Origin: Ridgeia piscesae
Taxonomy: Eukaryota; Annelida; Polychaeta; Sabellida; Siboglinidae
Assembly (NCBI GenBank): GCA_025642075.2
Contig: JAODUO010000046.1
Coordinates: forward strand, 111,001 to 175,000
DNA length: 64,000 bases
Reading direction: 5' to 3'
Numbering within the stretch: the stretch's first letter is position 1; each line of letters starts with the position of its first letter. A model generated the notes under the pieces. It searched no databases. It worked only from the letters and a program-made list of their open reading frames with translations, and was not told where the DNA came from. A program made the position numbers and the translations under genes. Shown here piece after piece: positions 38,901-47,900 of the stretch.

Positions 38901-41900
38901 CTTTCACTCCCTCAACCTTTTGCTCTCATTCTTTGCTTCTATCTTTCACTCTCCTTCACTCTCCTCTACCTTTTGCTCTTATTCTCTGCTCCTATCTTTC
39001 ACTCCCTCAACCTTTTGCTCTCATTCTCTGCTTCTATCTTTCACTCTCCTCTACCTTTTGCTCTCATTCTCTGCTCCTATCTAATAATAAATCCAGCCAA
39101 ACAAGTGTAAATTCTCCACTCACCCAGTGTTACAGAGATTACCCATCCATTTGTACTCGCCTCAGTCAAGGGGGTGAGTGTTAAGTTCAACCCCTGACTA
39201 AGACAATACAGGTTAACAAAACACTTCTAAGGATGAGGTTGCCATTTAGCATGGGAATGCAGCACGTCAGTTACTACCAGGTATTTGTGTTAGATTTCCA
39301 AGTTAACAGGACAATCTGCCAATAAAAACAGCAGGGTTAAATAAAACTAAGATTTCCATGAGAAAAATACAGAACATTGTGTTTTGGAAAGGAAACAAAT
39401 CGGTACTCGTGTAGACTGATAAGTACGTTCTCATTCATGAATGTCGCGATTCAGTAATGTTGACAGTTTTGTTTTGCAGAAGTTAATGCAGTTCAGCCAG
39501 GCATGTAAATGAGAACTTGATGATGGAATTATGCTTTTGTGCACTAATTAGAACATGGCTGAATGCATTGCAGATAAGTTGTATTGGTTTTGGATTGGAC
39601 AGGTCTGTCGGAGCATGAAGTGCTTAAGTTTATCGTACAATCCATTGGTGTTGTTTATGCATTGTGCCTTTTCATTTGAAACCTGACAATTATTAAAGGT
39701 ACAAAGTAAAAAGTGTTAATAACAAATTTTGGTTTAATATCATAACATAATAGACTACATTGGTATATCACATTGTGACTGAGCAAATATGTTTAACAAA
39801 AGAATTTCTTTTATCGTTTATATATAATAGTTCAATACCGGATATACCTAAAAATGCTACTAATAATTTCTATTAATTGAAAAAATGAAGCAGTTGATTG
39901 AAATATCATTAATATTAAACAGGTGATTGCCAAATTATAACTTAACTATGTTTCCTTTATAAACAAAAATGGATAGTGTAGAATTTACAGGGCTTACATA
40001 TTATAAAATATAACTTAATGGTAAAAACAATACTTCTTTCTACCTTTAAAAAAAGACTAAATAGAAAGTGAAACTCGTTTGACCCATATTTCTGTGGACT
40101 GACAGAGATAAGGAAGAACTGGAGTCAAGTGATGAAAGTGACAACGAGATGGACACTGAGGTGGACAAATCGGGGGTGGTGGGGGCGGTCCAGTTGCTCC
40201 TGTCAAGACCAAATACGACCTGATGATGAAAGAATGAGGTGGGTTCTGATACACAGGCTGCAATTAGAAAGTGAAACTGGAAACAGGCCCGATGCTGATT
40301 TCACATGATCCTTACAACCAAGCCAGTGAAATAGTCTGTAATAAACTGTTTTCTAGTTAACCTAAGCATCACACAGACATTACGTTTGATTAGAAAAGGC
40401 CTGATAGATTTTTAGGCCGGTAAGATTGGTTATAAAATGTTGATAATTATACATGGCAAGTTGCAATAGACGAATCCTACAATTTATTACAGTGTCTTAT
40501 TTCATGTAGATTTAACAAGATTTAACAAGATTGCCACCTAGAGATTCAACTCTAGATGGCAGGTGGACTAGGAAACCATTTGGCTTATCGAGAGTCCAAC
40601 CTATCTATCTAAGTATAGCTATTGTTTTATAAAGCGGTATTATTAGTTCTTTTTCTTCGTACACTATATTTCGCCTAATTAATCCAAGAACTTGGTTTCC
40701 CTCTGATACCTTCATGTCAGCACTAATAGTTAACCCTAAGTCCTTTTCCTTTAAGGTAGTATTTAGTACAGTACCACCCATTGTATATTGTGCATCTTCA
40801 TTCCCATGTCCTGTGTGAAGGCACTTACACTTTCCAAAATTAAACAGCATTTGCCACTTCTCAGACCATTCTATCAACTTATTAAGATCATCTTGTAAAT
40901 GCGGTCTTGTATAACACACTCTTGACCCACATTTAGAGTCTTACGTTAAGCACAATTCTTAATTTTTTGTAAAAGCTGTAAAATACATTACCATGGATGC
41001 TCTAGGGTGATATTGCTCTAACTGACAATGTTAGAATTGTTTCATTGGAATTAATCAGCTGTTCCCAGCCAGCGATGGCTGATCGCATGTGAATAAATTA
41101 TCTCCTGATTATAAAAATTACAGCTAATCAGGAGTGTCACTGTGATTATCATGTTTGTTGTGACTCCATTAATTGTGATAAAATGTATCCTTGTGTTTTT
41201 GGAGGAGCTGACAGCGTATTTCTATTAATAGAACAAAGGTCGGACAGGGTTCTTCAAACAGGCAAAGAAGGCGTACCCAATGTTTCCCGTGGTCGAGGAA
41301 AAAATCAAATGGGATGACTATGGGGAGCTCATCAGGTTTGTGGATATAGACTTTACATCCTCATCCATACAAACCAATAGGCATGATCGCATAAGTTTGC
41401 AGAATCCCCAAAACGTTAGGCATTACCTGATGGTTTTAGCCCTCTCTGTTCATCAGGTAAGTCATTCTTTGCCATAATGTTGACTATGTGATGGGTCTTT
41501 TCACCACGGTATATCAGATAAATAAAACATTCCTACAGTGTTGAGAGTTATCGAGTGAAGTATACAAATTAACACCAGGAACGTGTTGATTGTGAACGTG
41601 TCATGTGCCACACCATGTGATGATAGATGGGTGATTTGAACCAATGCTAAATGCGTAATATTTGCTGGACTTCAAGAACATATGAGACCATCGCTTAGAA
41701 CGGATCATTACTTGTGTCATAATTTTCCTTCAGAGGGTCTTTCTAAAAAGGGGAAGTATACAATACCAGGAATGTTATATAAATATTGTTATTACAATTA
41801 TAGATATTAACACGGTTACTTCTGTTAAAACTTAAGTAATGAAATTGAGACACATTTCCTCGTGTTTGCCTCCCATGGCATTGTGGGGTGTGGTTTTTAT

Positions 41901-44900
41901 TGGATGTTAAAGGACAGATACAACACATCTTTTTTTCATAATTTGAGCTACCCAGGGGTAATTTGATTTGTGTTCGTTAATTTGTTAATCGATCTTGGCG
42001 CCTGTTCGTTAGAAACAAAATAACGTCAGTTTTGTCTTGCTTAGATCCAGACATTACACCAACTGCTATGTAACTTGAGTTTGATTTTAATAATTTGATG
42101 TGTAGTAGTTGGTGTTGTTGTCGTGTTGATGAGTGTTGTAGTGGTCATGTGGTTGATGATGTTGTTTCAGGGGGGGCGGGGAGGGGATTTTTTAACTTTT
42201 TTTTCTTTTTTTTCCTGGGGGGGGCCAACCAACCAACATAGAGGAGGAAAAAGATGGTCAGTGTTTGATCCGTCTCCTCTCCCACATGTCTTCCACCCTC
42301 TCCCCTCCTAGCCATGTTGATGTTAACTCTCTCTCTCTGCCTGTCAGTCCGTCGGTCGGTCGGTCGGTCCGCCGGTCGGTCGGTCAATCCGTCCGTCCGT
42401 CCCTTCCTTCCTCCCTTCCTCCCTTCCTTCCTCCCTCCCTCCCTTCCTTCCTCCCTTCCTCCCTTCCTTCCTCCCTTCCTTCCTCCCTTCCTCCCTTCCT
42501 CCCTTCCTCCCTTCCTCCCTTCCTCCCTTCCTCCCTTCCTCCTTGTCTCCCTTCCTCTTTCATTTCGCTCTTGCTCTCTCCCTACCTACCTCCTTCCCTC
42601 CTTCCCTTGCCTCCATTCCTCTCTCCCTCCCTCTGTCCCACACCCCGTCCCTACCCCCCTCTCTCCATAACATGACCACTGCACTGACCACAATTGTGAT
42701 ATATATATACACCACTGATGAGTACACCATTTGATCCACTGTAGGGTGCAATGTTCCCAATATTTCTTGAAGCCCAAAGCCCTTCACCCCAAATAGGGCA
42801 TATGATGACATTTGTTCTCATAAGGAGGCTGTCAGCTGGGGCTGGTGGTACTTTGTTGTTTGTTAGTCATGCAAGTGAACCTTTCTGAACGTGTTTACTG
42901 ACAAGTTAATGGCTTGACCACTGTCCACACAAAGGAAGAGTGAACTGTATTGATTCACGTCCATAAGGAAACTAGATCAATTAGACACATCATATTACGC
43001 CCACTCAAGTTGACCAGTGTAAATGGCAATTAGAGAGGAAATGAAATGGCTGATATGTATCGATCGAAGTCCAACAAATGCTGAACAAAAGCTACATATA
43101 GTTAATGAAACAGCGGTTGTTTTTGCTTCTGTTGTGGAATGCTAGACCCAGTGTTGTTTAACTCTCAAATAGAATATGAAAATAAAACAGCTTTATGTAA
43201 GAATATTAATGAAATGGTTCCCCACAGACAGATAAGCTATTTTTAGATTTTTTTTCCATCATAGATGTCCTCATCTAATTACCACCATTTGGCATGATTA
43301 AGTATTGACAGCAGCTTAGTGAGTGAATTATTGATGGTTTATTTATTATTATATGCAAAATTTATATAGTGCAATGTTCATGCGATAAAGCTTGCTCAAA
43401 AGCACTGTACATAATCATTATCTGCACGTGGACATAATAGTTAAGTGTGTGATTGTGTTTGTTGTAGGAGGTCGGAGTGCCAGAAGACCCAAGTCTACAA
43501 GGTGTGGTAACTCACGTTAAAGTGCCATCCTCAACTGGTTTAAACTGTGACAAATCTCATTCTTAGACATCCAGATACGTAATATGTGACTACAGCTGTA
43601 GTTGAAGTATTTATAGCAGTTGGTGTACACATAAAATGACACTTTGTTCTCTACAGTATAATTAGTGAGCATTTCTCGTCACCTCGATGACTTGGTGAAT
43701 CACCGTCCCTCACATCAGTGACGTCTTCTTCTTCTTTTTGCCTTTTCCCACTAGGTGGGGTCAGCGGCCCGAATTCTTGATTTCCAGAATGTTCTCTCCT
43801 GGACATCCTCTGGGGTGATCCGCAGTGCCTGCAAATCCCTTCGGACACAATCCATCCATCTCCCTCTTGGTCTCCCCCCTGGTTTTTTTTCAGTAACGTC
43901 ATTCACCATTAATGTGGTCGAAAATACAAACACTGCACAAAAGTCAATGTTTGTTAACTGGATGATTATCCATGATTAGTGCTATTAACAAGCTAAGATA
44001 TCAGTCTTAAAATGAATGATGATAATAATTAGGTAAGTTATATTGTGCCTGAATCCTTAGAAACCAAGCTCACATGCACAAAAAGGTTACACAATCGCTC
44101 TGAGAGTCAGTAAACAATTCCAGTTGTCATCAGATTGATTGATACGCCAGGAAGATATAGTGGACAGACATCAAATTAGATAATTGTGAGTAAAAAACAA
44201 TTTTAATAGTGGACGTCATCAGTGCCAGTTTTGCGGCCCATCATATGGTAGCGTCACAGTCCGCTCGACCAGTTGTGTGGTTGGTTTAATAAAAAGTGTT
44301 AATTGGTTGACATAATTGACATAGGTCATTGCATTTTTGCTACTAAAGTCAATTGTGAGGTGGCTATAGACAGTGGTGGATATGTGTACGAGCAGCCTTC
44401 GCACATTAATTGTAGCATATGGCTGGTGCTTCCCAGAGAAGCCAAGATGGTTTCTGAATGAACAGGTCTGTCAGGGAAGTAAAGTGTAAAGTGCTTTGAA
44501 CAGTCCTGGGGACTGGATACTGCGCTATATAAGAATTTTCCTTTACTTTTTTCTCAGAGTGACCAAACCACCAAAAGCTATCAGCCACCAAAGCCGTGCG
44601 ATTTTCAAAATTATTTTATTCCTACTGCGGTGTTTCCGTTTTACAGATATTTCGGAGGTTCCGACGAAGTGTGTTATCACCCACGAGACCCTGGAGATCC
44701 ATGCTAATGTGATCTTCATCGACTTCGAGGGTCGTTCTGATGGTGAATCCTTGCGAAAGATCCTCGCTCAGACCAAGCCGCGGGAACTGGTGAGTAGACA
44801 GAGCAAGGGTCAGACACAGTGGTTTATAAAATAGAAATGTGTAGTAGTCTAATGTAGTCTAAATTACACTGACCGTCATCATTAAGACCACCTTCCCGAC

Positions 44901-47900
44901 TCTAGGTCACAGTGGTCTGCAGGCAAGTGACCTGAATTGTGAGGTGGCTGTATTAATGAAGCCTTAATTTTGAAGTGACTTAATTATCGACCTCAGCAAG
45001 GCAAAGACATATATGAGAGGTGAGACGATATAGAGACAGTGGTCGATGTTTTTGTACGAATCATGTTTGTGCATTAATTGTGGTGTGGCTGAATGTTTTC
45101 CACAGAATTTGAGATGTGTTCGAATGAACAGATTTGCCAGGGAGTAAAGTGTAAAATGCTGAGCACGCCTGAAGACTGGTTATGGCACTATATAAGAACT
45201 TACCTTTGTAATCAAGAAAGTTACTCCATTCTACAGTTTTGTGGTTTCATATTCCCATTTCTGTGGCTAGTGACCTATCGGTCAGTGAGCTCCTCCACGT
45301 GTGTGGTCTTGTTGTGTCCAGATCATTGTCCATGGTACAAAGGAGGCCACCAGCTCTCTGGCGAACTACTGCAGGAGTGCCCGCGACATCGTCCAAGGAC
45401 GTGTCTTTGAGCCGAGTCTCAACGAAGTCATTGATGCAACAACAGAAAGTCACATCTACCAGGTCAGTGCTTGTTGTAGAAGTCACATCTACCAGGTCAG
45501 TGCTTGTTGTATAAGTCACATCTACCAGGTCAGTGCTTGTTGTAGAAGTCACATCTACCAGGTCAGTGCTTGTTGTAGAAGTCACATCTACCAGGTCAGT
45601 GCTTGTTGTAGAAGTCACATCTACCAGGTCAGTGCTTGTTGTAGAAGTGGCCTTGTTATATACATTTTTTTTGTTGCATGTTTAGTGTCATTAAATACAT
45701 ATATTATTTGTATTTATTATTATCGCTATATAATCTGCTCTTGGCGTTTAGCTGACCTATATTTTCACATGTTCATATGTTTTAAACACCTCAAAATGGT
45801 TTTATTCAAATTCACTGCATCACACAAATGTTTTATAATTATCTTCTTCTAGGCGCCATATCTGTTCCAGGTGTCAGTGATCATGGCCCTCCAAACCCCA
45901 CGGTCGTCTGTTATTCTTAGTAGTTCCGTAGCACTCATTCCATACCATGTTAACAGATTATAAATAATTTTTATTCACTGACGTCCTCTTGATCTGTTCC
46001 CTTCAATGTTTCCCATTGTTATTAGATGTTACGTTCCAACTCAATCTTTCTCATGGTGTGCCCTGTCAGTTGTGCTTGTCTTGTTATAATTTTGATAGTC
46101 ACCGTATTTTGCAGTTTGTTGTCCTATGTGTTTCTTTGTTACTTTTCTTCTCTGTCCGTAAGACTCATTACGTTCTTGACGTGTTTTGTTTGATTTGTCA
46201 GGTGAAGTTGAAGGACTCTGTGGTGAGTGCGCTGCAGTTTGCTAAGGCGAAGGACATTGAGCTGGCGTGGATCAACGCACGAATCGACCTCAGCAAGGCC
46301 AAGACAGACACAAGCGCTACTTACGTCAATGAGTACGGAGTGACCGTGAAGATGCTCGTAGGTGGGTGAGATGTCCGTCAGCACCTAGCTACTTAGTTTG
46401 TCTTAGGAACAGTAAAAGAATACTGTTGGCAACATATTAGTATTATTTTATAATTGTAACAGATATGGGGTTTCACGTAGCGTGAAGGTACAATTTGATT
46501 CTGAAAGAAATCTGTCGTAGGTCCCACATGCCATAACAGACAAACGAGGACGCGGAATGTGTAACTGGAGAACAATTTCTGTTTTTTAATGTGATGTTTT
46601 AAATGGACAATAAAGTCTTTTGAATTTTTGAATAATAATAACTATAATAACTATAATAAGATAACTTCTATTGCTCCTAAATCGTTGGAAACCAAGCTCA
46701 GAGGTGCATCCAAAAAAAATGTTGGTCAGTCTCAGAGTAAATGACCAGTATTCCAATCGTCAACAATTATGTTGTTGTGTATAAGCACAGTGTCCCAGAG
46801 GTAAGTCTTTAACAGATGGCGGAAATGTGTCATAGTTTCACCTAATCTAACACTAAGGGGAAGCATATTGCAGAGGTGGTGTAGTTATAAAAAGCCCTAA
46901 TTCTGGTGTCAGTAATTACACGGGGAACAAAACTAAATGAGAACTTGATGCTTGAAGCGGGATAAATTTGCATACAGGAGTTATGTGATGTTGTGTATAA
47001 CTGTGCTGACTCTCTCTTGTCTGTTGTAGATAAAGATGAAAGTCATGAAGCAGATGAGGCGACAGACCTCGTTCCAACTCTTCTACCTCACCCTCACTCA
47101 CAGGTACATCTACACTGTGTCAGTTAGCCAGGTGAACTAACTGATGAACGTGAAATCTGTTACCTTTGTGAGTAAAATCTAACGTCATTCACGTGTCATT
47201 TTGATTGTGATTTTGCACACCCCACCCTGCCCCAGTTCATGCAGTAGACTGTCATTGCAGTATTTGTGATATAGTCTTCTCTGTGTAATTGTGGCATGGC
47301 TGAATACTAGTATCCCATTGAAGTTGTGTGTTCAATTTAAGAACTCTGCCATGGGGACGGGAATATGTACTGTGCTTTGGGCAGCCCTGATGGCAGTGGT
47401 GTGTACATGACAAGTTTACCTTTCATTGGTTATGCCAAGCTAGTGTCAGTTTTGGAGAAGTGTCAACATTGTTCTGTGTCCACAGGTGGATAGTCACACC
47501 GCTGTGTTCATCAACGAACCCAAGTTATCTGACTTCAAACAGGTCCTGCTGAAGGAAGGCATCCAGGCAGAGTTTGTGGCGGGGGTACTCATATGTAACA
47601 ACTTGGTTGCTGTTAGGAGGGTAAGTTCTCTTGAAGAGGGGCACCCAGGCAGAGTTTGTAGTGGGGGTGTTTATAATATGTAACAACATGGTTGCAGTAC
47701 TTTGTCGTTCTTTTTGCTAGTGGGTACACTTTGCAACTAACACCTTCACATTAAAGAGAAATTTTAACCAGAGTTGCACCTTCTTTAACGTACACTTAAA
47801 TGATGGCATTAGGGTGATCTTTTCAGAAAACGATAAACAGCCTCTTCCAGAATACATTCATAATATCCTGTTGGAATATTGGCCTATATTAGCTACAACT

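Noticed and set aside
38646..39184. 154-codon hydrophobic Leu/Phe/Ser frame
   Set aside because: Pyrimidine-rich repeat tail; all forward frames give similar Leu/Ser-rich products.
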